Assembly (NCBI GenBank): GCA_037179385.1
Contig: CM074193.1
Location: 37,722,846 to 37,786,845 of the forward strand
Length of the DNA stretch: 64,000 nt
DNA from: Holothuria scabra
Lineage: Eukaryota > Echinodermata > Holothuroidea > Aspidochirotida > Holothuriidae
Direction of reading: 5' to 3'
The notes under the pieces are model-generated. The model was given only the letters and a program-made list of their open reading frames with translations, did no database searches and was not told the origin of the DNA. Each line of letters begins with the position of its first letter. The stretch's first letter is position 1. The translations under genes were made by a program, and so were the position numbers. Of this stretch, positions 11,273 through 25,974 are shown in pieces.

Positions 11273-11464
11273 GTGCGCTTTCACTTACGTCACAAGCTTC
11301 GCCCCTTTCGACGGGCAAAAACTAGTGATAGTGCGATAGCTAGTACAGCTAGTTGAGAAGCAGCTGACGACCTGTTTGTAACTGTTGCAATTAAACACTG
11401 CTTATTTTTGCTCGGCAGTGGGGTGGCTTACAATTTTGACAGTTTGGCGTAACGTGAAAGCACA
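11273..11464. mobile_element. MITE with GTGCKCTTTCAC termini
   Basis: Begins GTGCGCTTTCACTTACGTCA; the other end read in reverse begins TGTGCTTTCACGTTACGCCA. The core CGCCCCTTTCGACGGGC is shared with the copies at 5939 and 6240. Confidence 0.7.
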
Positions 11465-11465
11465 A

Positions 11466-12000
11466 TACACCAGATATAAAAGTGTCCATTATTTATATCT
11501 TGAGATATCATGTTGTCATTTACGAGGTTTTTGCAGTTTTACGTGAGGTGGCCTCAAATGATCATAACCTCAACCGAAACAATAGAGTTCTTCCTCTCAA
11601 TAGGGCAAACCTATACTTTCCAGTGTGAAGTGTCAGTTATTGCTATTTTGGGATTACTAGTATTCATACGCACGCCTATTACAACTCTGACTCTGACGGT
11701 GGCCCTAAATGGCCTTAACCTCCTCCAAAAATGGCGTTCTTCGTGAAAAAGCTCAATACCGAGTATGAAAATTGTCCGGCATTGCTACCTTGAGATAATG
11801 TTTCACAAGGTTTTCGGTTTTAACATATGCTGACCTCAAATGACCTTTGACCTCTACCAAAAACAAAATGATTTTTCTTCTTTACATAACAAATTTACAC
11901 GAATAGTAAAAGTGTCGGTCATTCGTAACTTGGAATGTCGTTATTACAAGCAGAGTTACAAACCTTCATGCATTGTGGCCATGATTTCTTGATGATAACA
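11466..12000. repeat. Further TGACCT-family units
   Basis: CTTGAGATATCATGTTG, CCTCAAATGATCATAACCTC and a perfect TGACCTTTGACCT near 11841 mark two or three more degenerate units of the family, without a terminal hairpin. Confidence 0.6.
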
Positions 12001-13670
12001 TCAAAACGGACATTGTTAAATTCACCAAAGGTTTTTAAGAGTGAACAAACCATTGAAATTCATATAACTAACGCAAATGGTAAGGAAGACCCGGGGGAGT
12101 TGCAATTCCGTGGAAGGATAGACAACACCTCAAACTAATTTTGAGGAGAAACTTGCCGGCCCCACTGAAATTCCGACATGTCCACCGTGATAGGCGTAAA
12201 ATACCCGGGGAAACTGTCAAATAATTTTCGACTAAACTAACAAACAGGGTATTGTAATAGCTAAAAATTGAAAAGCATGAGCTTACCTTATACTCTTTTT
12301 GGAGAAATATTGTAGCCCAAAGGAGCGTCTTGGAACTTGTATGAAAGTTACCTCAAGCTAAAGTGCATGAAAGATCGGTTTTCAAAACGCATGCAACAAT
12401 ATTGTACTGTAGGCATTCGGTGTAGTCTGAAACATTCATCGAATTCCCACTACGTGCGGTCACCTCCTGACATGACCTGCATCAAGTTACTGTTTTTATT
12501 TTCTATGTAGAATTTACAAAAAATGTCATAAATTCTTGTTGGAATTTTCTATCATACACAATATGCAGCTGTTCCCATCCTGGGACATGACAGACGCGAA
12601 ACGTTTACTCTATGCGTATTCAGGTATTGCATCAGTGACAGCCGACCTTAGGCTGCCGATTCACAGATGCAGCGATGGTGTTTAAAGAAAAAAATTCTTC
12701 CCTTTAATTAAAATGATACGTCAGCGAAAGAATACATTACTGAAATGACACCCCCCCCCCCCATGCACCCTGACTCTCAGAACCTTTACATGGGTCCGTC
12801 ATACCTCTGTACGTGACAAGGCTCTCAACCAGCCGAAAATAATAGATATTACACATGATTTTAAGCAATCCAAAAAGCTTTTCTCCTTTTCTCCACAGAG
12901 TTCGGGTAGGGGGCTGGAAGAGAACTTTCCGCCTTTCTTTTACCAAGTGGCTCTCTTAATAATTAATCTTATATGGATTCCAACAGTCAAATGTGTAACA
13001 CAATACACAAATGTATCCTAAAATATCAAAATATCATACACTTGTACCCAAACATTTCCTACATGTACCCCGGAAAGGCCGAGTACTCCACGAAATAGTC
13101 AGAATTAAATTTCTAGTATACGCCACAATTATTTTAAACTTAAAGGGGAATACTGCTTTTAAAATGTTCCAACACAGCGTTCAAAGAAAACAGCTAAAGT
13201 CATCATCGAACCAGATTCTTTGTCAACCTTACACCCCAGCAATAACTAACTTATCTCCTCCAAATATTATGAACAAGAAAAGCTATGGAAGTAACATTAT
13301 TTGAAGTGTTGCAAGTTAAGGGTGAACAAATTAATCGTGAGCGACAAATGACTGAATTTTAATCCGAGGAAAACTTATTTCTTGAAAAGAAGACCACCGT
13401 ACTGCATTTTTTAATCCTTTATCACTCTGTGTTAATAGGCCTAAATATTGGTATAAAAAGGATGAAAATTTCTAGAGTAATGCAAACACAATATTTTCCT
13501 TTTAATCTCTTTCCTCCATTATCATTTTTATATTCTGTCGTTTTACTGAGCTCTGTATGCAGCTATACAGTTTGTATTCTTAAGAGGTTCTTGATGAAAA
13601 TTTCCTGCACGACTTACACATATGCTACGTATGTAAGTATTTTGCCGCTAACAGTAACATACCGTGTAAC
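12001..13670. other. No gene recognised
   Basis: Contains a C homopolymer near 12750-12763 and, from about 13140, a repeat (family E) that is also present at 55175-55460 (shared words include AACTTATTTCTTG and AACAAATTA). Open frames of 67-97 residues have no domain or splice support. Confidence 0.4.
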
Positions 13671-13840
13671 TTTAAAGGCCCAGTTCTCTCACCTCAAACA
13701 GTACCAATTCTCCTAACCTTCTTACTTAAGCCCCTCCCACAATTGTCTGAAATTCATCCTTATCTAGTCACAATCTCAGTTTATTTCTTCAGGGTGAGTA
13801 TAGAAAAGCTCTATTTGTATTTCAAAACACTGGTGGTAAA
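13671..13840 (+). mobile_element. MITE family A, truncated copy
   Basis: Left half only: TTTAAAGGCCCAGTTCTCTC, then ACTTAAGCCCCTCCCACAAT and TTCAGGGTGAGTAT, then similarity stops. Confidence 0.6.
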
Positions 13841-15800
13841 CGGTTAAGAAAGAAAATATCCAGGTTTTCGAAAAAAATTGCCCAACAGTCCAATGTTCAC
13901 TGTCCGGGAAGGGGGGGGGGGGGTTCTAAGGCAAATAGCGTTACTCAAAGAGAAGGGGTTTACGGCTGGTTTAAAAACCAAGAGTTAATAAAATTTCATT
14001 GCTTACGAAATCGCATTCCAGAGAAATATTCATCCAGCCTTTTAATGAACATTTTTAAACGTCTTAAAAAATATTGAACGTGACAATAACACATGGGCAG
14101 ACAAGTAGATCGGATTTAGAGGTGTAGAGACAAAATTCCCCGACAGTCGGCACACTGGATAATGTCCCGAATCGGAGTTTTATACAAGCACTACATCCAC
14201 ATGAAAGTGACCACCGTTTGTGACAATCATCGTAAACATACGCACAAACACGAATACACGCTCAGACAGACACAAAAAAAAACACGTACACAGTCATGGT
14301 TGTGAAATATCTTGACAGCCTGCGTTACCATTCATGTCAATTTATTTTCCCCATTTTTCCAGATTTACTATCTATGAATGAATCAGGCATCAGTATCACG
14401 TACAGATGAGAAAAAAGAAAAAAAAAACGAAAGGAGGCTTTGTAATAGGTCCAGACCATTTTCCAAATAGCAATTGCAATTACTTGTGAGAAAACGTTTT
14501 GGTGCGCGATGCTTTTGACCACAGAAAAATTTCTTTGACAACTTACGACGCGTAGGTCTACCAAAAATTTATCCCCCATCCTTTGAAATTTTTGACCTTT
14601 TTGAAGAGGGCTGAGATGCAAAATGATTTGAATCATTTTGAAGCATAAAGTGTAATTTACATTGCGGTCAATAGGGGCAAGGGGCATGTTTATCGGTAAG
14701 GCTAAGTGAGACCGTGCTTTCGAATAATTTCCCCGACTGACTGATTTCCCCATCTGCTTTCAGAGATACGGAGCCATGCCATCAGCTCCCTTACGGGGTA
14801 ACCTTCTGCAGTGTACTAAGTAAGACTTGGAACTTAAGTTTGAATTCTCTTGAAACAACCACCAGTCATGCCAGGCTACTTTATTAAACCGACTTTCCTG
14901 TTTCAAAACCGAGTTGCACTTGGAAGATGTATATATCGGATCCAAAAGTGTCTTCATAAAAGGACGTTTGTGTTTGCGTAATCAAAAATCGGTCTTGGTC
15001 ACGTTTTTCCCTCTTTCTCTTTTGTCTAAGTACCTACGGGGAGATTCTGTTGCAGCTCCCATGGTACCTGGAACTTAGCATTTAACAGAACGCTCATGCA
15101 TGATTCGCTTTGGGGTAGATCTGACTCGAGTTGACGACACGAAAGAAATATGATGACAGTGTAACAAAGTTCTTTCTTAGAAGACTGGGAAGTTCACGCA
15201 GTGCGTTCACGATTCTCGTTTGTGCCTCTGTTCTCTTGGTCAGCAGCTAAGAGATCGTGAAACACTTTATGACCTCTTCTTCTCACTTTTTGGGGTGCAT
15301 CTTCTAATTTTAATTGTTTACCGATACGATTTAAAGTTGAATTCAATTCAAAACCCGCACCTATTCTTGCCTTCACCGGAGAGCTGGATTTCCCCTATCC
15401 CAACCCCCACTATCATTCACACCCAGCTGTCTAAATTGACCACTGACTTCAGACGAGCATGCAAACACACCAATAAATAAACAAACAATGTGATAAGATT
15501 CCCATTCTTCCCTCTTTATTCAAAAAATACTAAGGCAGTATTACATTTCAAAATGAATACAAAAATAGACTACCATGCTCATAATTCGATGAATTTGTGC
15601 CCCCAAAACGATCTTTCAGGCCACTCCATTTGTCCATACAAACGGACCTCTAATAACTGCAGGCAAGCAATTACATAAATCAATCAAAATTAAAGGAAAC
15701 GATCGCAGACAAGTGCTTCAACTTGATTTGAACCACCCACATTCTTATATTTTATATATTTTACATATTCTTATATTTAAATACACTTAGGGATCAGCAT
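13841..15800. other. No gene recognised
   Basis: Holds a G homopolymer near 13910 and a 138-residue minus-strand open frame (14753-14337). That frame and a 60-residue one at 15376-15194 have no recognisable domain; the latter (EDAPQKVRRRGHKVFHDLLA) looks more protein-like but has no splice or start support. CpG is ordinary here. Confidence 0.4.
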
Positions 15801-18800
15801 CTGTTCTTCAGTGCATGAGATGGGGGAGGGGCACTGGACCCAAGCCCACACCCCAAAACAAAACTATTTTTAAGCCCCAAAATCGGTAGGATCTTGTACA
15901 AAATTCGTCTCAATAGGGTTAGGAATTTGGGCAACAAATATGCACATACCACCCTACCATTAGCCACCCTTCCCTCCCTTGACCCTCCCTTCCCTGCAAT
16001 CCAAATGGTATCATACACCCACGGAGATTCAACTCAACACTTAAGTAGCTAGTTTATTAAATAAAATGCATGCACCAGTCAATCATACACATCAAAACTT
16101 AAAAGCTGATGATGATCTAAGGAGTATGAATATGCATAAGGAAATTGTTCCATCGACAATGCCAACTACTACAGACAAAACATTCATTTCCATGAGTGAC
16201 GTCTGAAAGCAGCAACTGTAACATTACGAAGGCAAAATGTTGTTTTAATGATGCATACATAAAATCGCTGAATATTCAGTACAACCCAAGTCCTGGTATT
16301 CCCAGTTGACTGAGATAATGTGACGTCACGCTATGATCATGATAAATACCTTCAAAGAATTGTCACAGCAAAATGAGATCCACCTTAAATGTTGCTGCAT
16401 TATTAACCTTCTACTCCTCAATAATTTAAGTTTACATTACTCACAAAAAATGTTTTGGAAATACAAAAGTTTTTCTGCCCACTGTTAACAGTTGCATTGC
16501 TTAATTCATTTCACGTTCATAAACCGTCATATCGTTGTGCAATTTTTTCAGTAACTTCGATGCACTTCTAGTAGAACCTTTCACTAAAGCAATTTCTCTG
16601 CTTTTGTCCAGACAAAGAATACTTCCTGCAACTCACACAAACAACAAATGGAACATGAAGCCTCTTTCTCTAAATGAAACCAATTAAAAGTCAAAAGGCT
16701 CATCTGTCCATTTTGAATGGACAGTCCTAATTCTCTCAAAAAGTTAATTGCTGGGCAACCCTCAAATCATAACATATTTTTCAATTCTCTGCTTAAATGC
16801 AGGCAATTCATTTTCATTTGGCAATACCAATTATCTACACAGCAGCTACAATAGATACATGTGGAGCACTTCATTCTCACATTTTGCTTTGTAATGTGTA
16901 ACATTCATGTCTCAAGACTTAATTTTTATTACACCATACATAAACTGTGAGGATTGGGCCATCTGGAAGCACATTCTAAGTTTTTCCCTACTTGATCAGG
17001 TGCACATGGTACATGCTTTTGGATGAATGTCAATCTTTGATGCTAAATGGCTCAATTGGATAACCACCCAGCACTGCACTGGTGGACACTGATTCACACA
17101 TCTGCAGTGAATACTGGTATAGTAAAAAGTCAATTTTAATTAGTTTCTTTAACTTCTAGATCAAAGACTGTTTTCACATATCTTCAAATATCTTCAGTAC
17201 ACTTCCCTCACATATTTCACAATTCTTCACATGAATGAAGAACTATATATTATTCTCACAAATGTTTTTCATAAACTATAGAGTGAGTCAAATTTACTGG
17301 CTTCTTGGGACTTGGGGCTCACCAAGGGTAGGTACAGTAGAATATTATCTATTAATTAAATGGTACCATATTCAATATTACAGTACTCAATAGCAAACTC
17401 GACCTCTGAAAGAAGAGGACTACCAAGACAATAAGAATTTATACATGAAATCCATAATTGCTATAGTTTCAGAAAAAGCTGAGATAGTTGAATTCTGCTA
17501 AAAAATTTTTATAAAATGTACAAAAACTTTCTTATGAAATGGAAGAACAAATGAGTTTATTTCCATGTCATCTGCTTATTGCCACAACTAAAGATGAAAG
17601 ATGCGAATAATAGAAGAGTTTCAACACGATATATGAGAGACAATAGAATTTGATCAATGCACAATACTTTGAAGAAAGACATTATTATTAGCACTTGGAA
17701 GAGAATGATTTTTTGTTTGTGAAGTTACATGGAAAGTATGTGAATAACGAAATGTAAGGGGGGATGAGGTGGGGGAGTGCAATGTTATAGGCATGATTAC
17801 AAAAGAAGGGGGCAAATAAAAGCTCTATGATGAGGGGAGTAAGATAAATGGGGAGAAAAATAGGTTAAGAAAACAATAGGTTATATTGGTATAAGACACA
17901 ATAGGTTAAGAAAACAATAGGTTATATTGGTATAAGATAAAAATTTCAGGCTGGTGGTTCAGTAGTAGCAAGTTCTGTGTGACTATCTGAAGGAGCTTAA
18001 TAGTAATTTTTATTTTTCTAACCAGAAGAACAATTACATTTCATTCTATAAATAGAACAAACTGCTTAAATAAGAAATTCAGCCACTTCAGTTTATTTCC
18101 AAAGCTCTAGACCAGTGTTGACAAACACTAACATAAAATTTGACCTAATTGACAGTAGGGCAAAAAAGGAGGCTACTACCACAGCTGCTGTTAATACTAA
18201 AGGTAGTTAGAATACTTGAGACTGACCTGAGAGTACATTGCAAGTCCAATTTGACACAGACCTCTTTGAACTCGTACAAAATTTACAGTAAAGGTATCTT
18301 GATAGGACCAGTTCTGGATGCAATTTACATGTGGCAATATAATTTTTGTGTCGAATACTATTTTTGTGTGGAATAATTCAATACTAATTAATACAGACAT
18401 ACATGGACATAGGAATTATTTCAAAACATGAGTGATGTTTCCAGCATTTAGATATGAAAATGAAAATATTGTGAAAAAGGTGTAAGAAATATCATCAAAA
18501 GGCACAAATATTGAAGATGTGGTTCTAATTATTTCTTCTTCATGTGCTAGGCATAAAATAAGAGAACAATGATAGAAAAGCAGAATAAATAGAATCTGGA
18601 GACTGAAATGCAAAAGGAAAACCAGTACACTCCATCCTTTATGCAAGTAATGTCACCCCCGAGTTCAGCCTTCTCTGCACACCCCAGATGAGGGGATCTT
18701 TCAGCTTCTTGTGGGTTAGGGGAATAGCATAAAAAATATGCCAAAAATTATGGTGAGGTCCAATTTTCCAGTAGCTACTCGCATTATCAAACTTCACACA

Positions 18801-20589
18801 GTATGGAGATTACTTGTAGGCCTCGAGTTCTCAGCCAGAGTCAAAATCGACACAAAAGGTGGTAAAGGATTAATAAGTGTAAGTCAATTCGTGAACAGAA
18901 GACCGAAATGAAAGAAAAGGATTGCAAAGAAATGTAATGAATGAAAATATCCTAATTTCAAGAAAAAAAGGGATGAAAACAAGGCATAAATATTTGAAAT
19001 CTCTAAAATCCTGAAGTTAATATTATAAGAAGTACCACGAGGCCTTGTTAGTCTTTAGCCACCAATAAATATTTCCAATGTATATTTACATAAAGGTTAG
19101 ATATGTTAAGAGAGAAATATAGGAATACCCAATAAATCTTAAATATATGGTTTGTAGCATTTTCTGTTAAGTTCTTCAGAATATAAAAACAGTCATATTT
19201 TCCTGAAGTCTATATTTTCAAACAACTTTCTATCAAAATTCCACAAAGAAGCCATGAAAAGGCTTTCACAAACTTAAACTACTGCACAAAGTTCAGAAGA
19301 ATTCTCTTCTTCATTTCACCATTAAGCAAGTGTTGACAAGTGCTTGAGATCAAGTGATACTTTTACTTTCTTCCTTTCTCTAATACAAAATCGATGTAAT
19401 CATCTGATGTCGATGGGCAAGGTTCAAGCACAGAGTTCTGTACTTGAGTACAGGAACTGTAACCAGGGCCGCAGCCTGAGCAAATCTCTAGGGGGACAGT
19501 TCCAACACTGCCTATGTAGAGCGCCACCATCAGTTAGCATGTGGTGTATGTACGATTTGGAAATCTCAAGGGGGGGGGGGCACTTGCTCCCCTTGTCCCC
19601 TGCAGGCTAAGACCCTGGTAACACTGTGCTCTAATAGTTCTGAATGTTTATGTAATAATAAAGTCATTAGGATTTCCAAAACTATTTCCTCATGATGCTG
19701 CAAGTCAAAATTGGCCTAAATATTGCCAACTTAAGCCTCCAGTGAAACAGCACAAAAAATTTGAAACAAACTTAGATATTTTGTTACAAGCAGGTCAATT
19801 GAGAGAAGGTATGAGCTAAATCCACAAAGTTTTACAAACTTCATGGTACTGAGTTGGACAATAATTATTGCTTTTCCATGAAGGAATGTGCAAATGATTT
19901 CACAAACCGCTTTCACTGTACAACCATATTTACGGTAAATATGTGTTTTGTTGGTTATTTCAAAACAGAAACAGCTGCTTTGGTTCCCAGTCATTATCTC
20001 CCCCCTCCCCAACCATTTCCTCCATAAATTCCCTCCTCCATCTCCCATCCCATTTTCTCCATCCCACCCACCCCTTCCCAAAACCAACATTTTAAATTAA
20101 AACACACAGCACCATATGTTATCAAAGAAATGTTGCATCAGTACAGTGACTCTGCCAGCAAAATCATCGCAATCATTTTCTTGAGCACCAGAATTTTCAT
20201 AAACAGAGTGATCCAAAAATTGAAATTTTAAATGCCTGGAACTCGATGTTATATAGCATTTGAATTTTGTGGGAAAAATGCAGGTATGACAAGATAATAT
20301 TACAACTACGAAAAACCCTACCTGCCTCGTGATATACATAAAGTGTAGAGTTTAATCCATCATTTGCATATATTTGTATACATGAAACACTAATATTTCA
20401 ACTTTAAGCTGAAGAAACAAAAATCACACCGGAGTGAGTACTACCACTTACATACATCTGGAAATGATGAGACCGACTGTTGGCACTTCGGTAGTTTTGG
20501 TACCTTAAGTTTTGTATCAATATTTTGACCTGTGTACTTTCTGCCAAAATAAGCAGTATAGGCTTAAGTAGGTCTTCCAAGAGTTTGTA

Positions 20590-20895
20590 TTGATTCCATT
20601 CACCCCAAACAGTTCCAATTCTCCTAATCTACTTACTTTAGCCCCTCCCATAACTGTCTAAAACTCATCCTCATCCAGACACAATCTCAGTTAATTGCTT
20701 CTGGGTGAGTATACAAGACCCCAACGTGTAATCAAAACACTCCCAGTACTGTGAATACTGCAGCACAGCTAAACTTACAGCTGCAGCTACAGCACTCGGC
20801 CCTTTTTGAACTTGTTGTCAATCAAAGAATTGTGCCATTTAAAAATTTCTATGGACTTCTACAGAAATTACAGTTTGGGGTGAGAGTTGACTGCC
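20590..20895 (+). mobile_element. MITE family A copy
   Basis: CACCCCAAACAGTTCCAATT near the left end, TGGGTGAGTATACAAGACCC in the middle, GTAATCAAAACACTCCCAGT, then ACAGTTTGGGGTGAGAG at the right end. Confidence 0.75.
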
Positions 20896-20939
20896 TATTA
20901 AGCTTGATTTAACTGGTTTGTGGGTGGGGGGGGAGGGGT

Positions 20940-21160
20940 TACATGTCTATTTTTGGTTTAATCTAGCAGTCTCTCTTATCTATCACAAACAATATTTCAT
21001 ATTGTGGGTTAATGGGTTGTTATCCCTACTCCATTGTCAATGCAGAGCATCACATATAACAGCAAGTAGGTTCCATTGTTTTAAGTCGTTGGTGTCGACC
21101 TGACCTGGGAATCAAAGCCAGACATCCCAAGTGATAGGGGGATGTTCTATATTTTGAAGG
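20940..21160 (-). mobile_element. tRNA-derived SINE (family B) copy
   Basis: Shares TTTAATCTAGCAG, TATCCCTACTCCATTG and AGTAGGTTCCATTGTTTTAA with the other copies. Its right end, CTGGGAATCAAAGCCAG, read on the minus strand resembles a tRNA T-arm with an eroded B box. Pol III origin is inferred from that resemblance. Confidence 0.55.
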
Positions 21161-22293
21161 ACCTTCACTCAAATTATTGTGCGACTTGTTTTCTATGAAT
21201 GCATGTTTCTATCCCTTTTCACCAAAATAACTGTCAGTTTCAAAACAGAAATCTTTGGTGCTACACTTCCCATATGTGCTTGAAATCCAGCCAGACAAAT
21301 TTCTGCCTGGTCTAAGAATGATTCGTATTGGTTGTAATACTCAAGGAAACAATGAAGGTCAATCCGTATACAGATAAAAAATCGATGAACTGTTTTGCTT
21401 CTTCTGTTTCCTACAAAACATGTGTCATACTTAGGGACAATTCGTAGGAAGAAAAGTACTTTCAAAGAATTGTTATTCAACCATTTCTGTTATGACACCA
21501 ACCTGCATGAAGTTCCAGCTGAAAATGCCGACTTTCTGCCCAGGAAAATGTTGGAATGGGTCCTGGGTATCATTTTGGGATTCCCTGCTGTGAGCAAGAG
21601 GTCACATGCAAATAAATAAATACTGAGGGTTTTGGCTGGGTTCCTATACACTTCTGAAAAACTGAAATTCCAGACTTTTCTTATTTTCCCTAGTGAGTGG
21701 AAACCCATACAGGCAGACAGTATGGAATGTTCCAAGAAATGTCACCAACCGAGAGTGGTATTTACCATTTATATCAGTAAAGATGTGACTTATAAAGAGT
21801 GAACCGTAAAATAAGGCTAAATTTGATTGGTCACAATTGCAAGGAAGGCAATCAACTGGTATGTGTCCAGAATTTGTGTTGGTTGACATCAATTCAAGAT
21901 ATTTTAAATATTTATGGTCAGAGCAAACAAATTGTTATGATGAGATGGGTAGATGTTTGTTCCTATGTGTAACCCTTCCATTGTTAAGGGTGGACAATTG
22001 GGACCTTTTGAGTTTTGACCATAACAAACAGGCACATGAGAACTCATACCCACAAAATACCAATTTTTTGACTCTACAATGAATCAAATCACCAAGACAG
22101 AAGACAAGCTTCAAGCTTGTAAGTCACCATGCATTGCAATTTATCAATTGTCATGTGGTACAGTACTTTGGTTAAGCCTCAATTAAGAATAAACCTAATG
22201 GTCACAGCTGTACAGGGTGTTTAAAGTTCTTCAGGTCTCCTCAGAAGTAGTCTAGTGGTCAATAAGAGTTTTTGTAATGTCTTTAAACCGTGA

Positions 22294-22436
22294 TTACTTC
22301 TTTGTCTTTCCAACATCGCCACGCAGTGTCATGGTGGTCTCTACCCAGTGGTTGGGATTTTTAAGCATCTCACGCCAGACTGTGACTTCCTTCCCACTCG
22401 AGTCCATCCAGTCCACAGCTTTGCCATATGACTTCC
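22294..22436 (-). CDS. SYTL last coding exon: C2B C-terminal helix and stop
   Basis: After gttttttgttgtag the exon completes G and reads KSYGKAVDWMDSSGKEVTVW REMLKNPNHWVETTMTLRGD VGKTKK, then TAA at 22296-22294. VDWMDSSGKEVTVWREML-P-HW-LRG is the conserved end of Slp C2B domains, related to the WHXL motif of synaptotagmins. The exon lies nearly 4 kb from the previous one. It was short enough to be easily missed; its phase (needs one base, G+GG) fits exactly. Confidence 0.93.
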
Positions 22437-25400
22437 CTACAACAAAAACCAACAGTTGAGAAATATTTAGAGAGTGTTAGCAGGTCACAGTGGTATAGAC
22501 AAATCCAGACAGCATGTGATGGTCTGATTTCAGTGGGCCAAAACAGGTTTATCTTTCAATTTCCTTGCTTACCTGTATCATGGATGTACACTGAAATGTA
22601 TATTGATTCCTTAAATTTCACTGGATATAAGGGTTTGAAATTCACGTAGACAATATATGAAGACGATTTAAGGCTGATGGACCCCACTAATGGCTGCCTA
22701 CAGTTACTAAACAAATGCACTAATTGAAATTCGTCTATACAGAGGTTATATAAGGTAGGGTTTTGCACATCAACTTAAAACCTCCTGATTTAATCTAGCA
22801 GTGTCCACGGTATATTTTCCAGTTGTGGGGCACTGACTTGTTTTCCCTACTCCACTGCTTGGATGGAGCATCACGCACAACAGAAGTAGGTTCCATTTTT
22901 GAAGTCTTGGGTATGGTCAGTGACAGGGTTGTCACCATGCCAGGTGGCACTTGACGGTGCTACCTGACTCTCCAAATCTCCCCCTGGTACTCCCCATGAA
23001 TATCAGCATCACCGCCCCACACAAATTTCTTACCCTAACTGAACAAAATTCTTAGATTTTTTTAGAATTGAGTGATAATTCCTCATTTTTTGTAAGCACT
23101 CTCCAATCTGCAAAAATTCTTCAAAATGGAGGTGGTAAAGTGATGCCCCCCCCCCCCCTTAGACCGCTCCCTCAGGACCGTGACCACAAATTACCTGGCC
23201 CTCAAAATGGTCTGGTGAAAACCCTGGTCAGTGGTTTATGGATCAATGAGACTGAGTGACTCAAATGTTGTACAAGTATTTTAGTGTTAGGTTCTGAGAA
23301 CAAAAGCAGATCACGAGTATTAAATTGTTTTGGGAATGCAAAATCAACATTCTGCACAAAATGGTGACCGTAATGAATTAAAGGACTGACTTGATAAGAG
23401 GGTCTTTAGGAAAATCCCCTTCCCCTTATGGAAAATAGTCAGAAAAGGGCAGTGGAATAGCCTGGAGATTTTTCATGGGTTGCAAATGGGTTCTACTGTT
23501 TTGTGGGAAGATGCAGAATCGAGATATTTTATCACCTAAAGGGCAAATTTCCAAGTCTTACACTCTTTCCAAGTTCCCTCCCACTTAAATTACACCAATG
23601 GCTGAGGAATGGCTCCTTGTGAAACCTTTTTAATTACATCAATACCAGAAATCAGCCTTTATAATTATATACTTTGTCTTGAAGAGATGAAAAACCAGAA
23701 AGCCAAAAGGCTTAGTGATTCCTTGCCGCTGAAATGTAAGGCCTTTTTTCACACTGACATTGCTTGGCAATGTTTTTCAATTAACAGGGCTCCATAATGT
23801 GCCCACAAAGTACACATGCAAGGCATCCAATCTTCCTACATTGAGATCCCCCTTGCCCGTTGTGAACCCAAATGACATTTGACCTCCACCAAAAACTTCT
23901 GGGACCATGTATTCACTATGTGCCATCTACAGGACAAGTTACAGGACCCTACAAGTGACATTTCTTGAAAGACTGTGCAGGAAAGCTTGTCAGGCTTTGA
24001 ACATGCTGACTCCAAATGAACTTTGACCTTTCAGAGAATCAATAGGGATCATCTACTCAATATGACCAATCCACACACTAAATATGAGCACAGTCACATG
24101 TACCGTTCTTAGGATATCGTGTTTACGAAGTTTTGACCTTTTGACCTCTCATGACCCCAAATGACCTTTGACCTCCACCAAAAACGATAGGGATCATCTA
24201 CTCAATATGGCCAACACACTCACTAAATATGAGCATAGTCACATGTACCGTTCTCGAGATATCGTGTTTACGAAGTTTTGACCTTTTGACCTCTCGTGAC
24301 CCCAAATGACCTTTGATCTCCACCAAAAATAGTAGGGATCATCTACTCAATATGGCCAAGGCACACACCGAATATGAGATTAGTCACACTTACTCTTCTT
24401 GAGATACCGTGTTTAAAAGCAATTTTTAAGAAATTTACCTATTGACCTCTCGTGACCCCAAATGACCATTGACCACCACGAAAATCGACAGGGATCATCT
24501 ACTTAATATGACCAACCCACACATTAAACATGAGCATAGTCACATGTACCATTCTCGAGATATCGTGTTTATGAAGTTTTGATCTTTTGACCTCTCTTGA
24601 CCCCAAGTGACCGTTGACCTCCACCAAAAACAATATGGATCATCTACTCGATATGACCAACCTACACACCAAATATGAGTATAGTCACATGTACCGTTCT
24701 CCAGATATCGTGTTTACGAAGTTTTGACCTTTTGACCTCTCGTGACCCCAAATGACCTTTGACCTCCACCAAAAACGATAGGGATCATCTAATCAATATG
24801 GCCAACCTACACACCAAATATGAGTATAGTCACATGTACTGTTCTCGAGATATCGTGTTTATGAAGTTTTGACCTTTTGACCTCTCGTGACCCCAAATGA
24901 CCTTTGACCTCCACCAAAAACAATATGGATCATCTACTCGATATGACCAACCTACAAAGCAAATATGAGTATAGTCACATGTACCGTTCTCGAGATATCG
25001 TGTTTACGAAGTTTTGACGTTTTGACCTCTCGTGACCCCAAATGACCTTTGACCTCCACCAAAAACAATAGGGATCATCTACTCAATATGACCAACCCAC
25101 ACACCAAATATGAGCATAGTCACATGTACTGTTCTCGAGATATCGTGTTTACGAAGTTTTGACCTTTCGACCTCTCGTGACCCCAAATGACCTTTGATCT
25201 CCACCAAAAACAATAGGGATCATCTACTCAATACGGCCAATGCACACACCAAATATGAGCATAGTCACACTTACCCTTCTTGAGATACCTTGTTTACAAG
25301 CAATTTCTAAGGAATTTACCTATTGACCTCTCGTGACCCCAAATGACCTTTGACCTCCACAAAAATCAATAGGGATCATCTACTCAATATGACCAATCCA

Positions 25401-25916
25401 CACACCAAATATGAGCATAGTCACATGTACCGTTCTCGAGATATCGTGTTTACGAAGTTTTGACCTTTTGACCTCTAGTGACCCCAAATGACCTTTGATC
25501 TACACCAAAAACAATAGGGATCATCTACTCAATATGGCCAATGCACACACCAAATATGAGATTAGTCACACTTACCCTTCTTGAGATACCGTGTTTACAA
25601 GCAATTTCTAAGGAATTTACCCATTGACCTCTCGTGACCCCAAATGACCTTTGACCTCCAAGAAAATCGATAGGGATCATCTACTCAATATGACCAACCC
25701 ACACACCAAATATGAGCATAGTCACATGTACCGTTATCGAGATATCGTGTTTACAAGATTTTGACCTTTTGACCTCTCGTGACCCCAAGTGACCTTTGAC
25801 GTCCACCAAAAACAATAGGGATAATCTACTCAATATGGGCAATCCACATGCCAAGTATGAGATCCCTCAGACTTACCCTTCTTGAGATATCGTGTTTACA
25901 AGCCAAAGCGTCACAT

Positions 25917-25974
<58 letters not shown>

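Larger units (their letters stand above)
15801..22293 (-). other. Region downstream of the SYTL stop; probable 3' UTR or transcribed flank
   Basis: No coding exon seen. CpG dinucleotides become scarce from roughly 16.5 kb upward, as in the gene body, which suggests transcription continues several kb past the stop at 22294. Several AATAAA signals on the minus strand are present (for example at about 16053-16058 and 18090), but the sequence cannot say which is used. Family A MITE and a SINE copy lie inside. Confidence 0.35.

Noticed and set aside
14337..14753. 138-residue minus-strand open frame
   Set aside because: No recognisable domain, no upstream or downstream exon partner, biased composition typical of chance frames in AT-rich DNA.
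20940..21160. tRNA-like T-arm words at SINE ends considered as tRNA genes
   Set aside because: No complete cloverleaf; A box, anticodon arm and acceptor stem are not recognisable, so these are decayed SINE heads.
23860..25912. Tandem array considered as a CRISPR-like array
   Set aside because: The whole 145/156-bp unit is repeated; there are no unique spacers, and the setting is eukaryotic intronic DNA.
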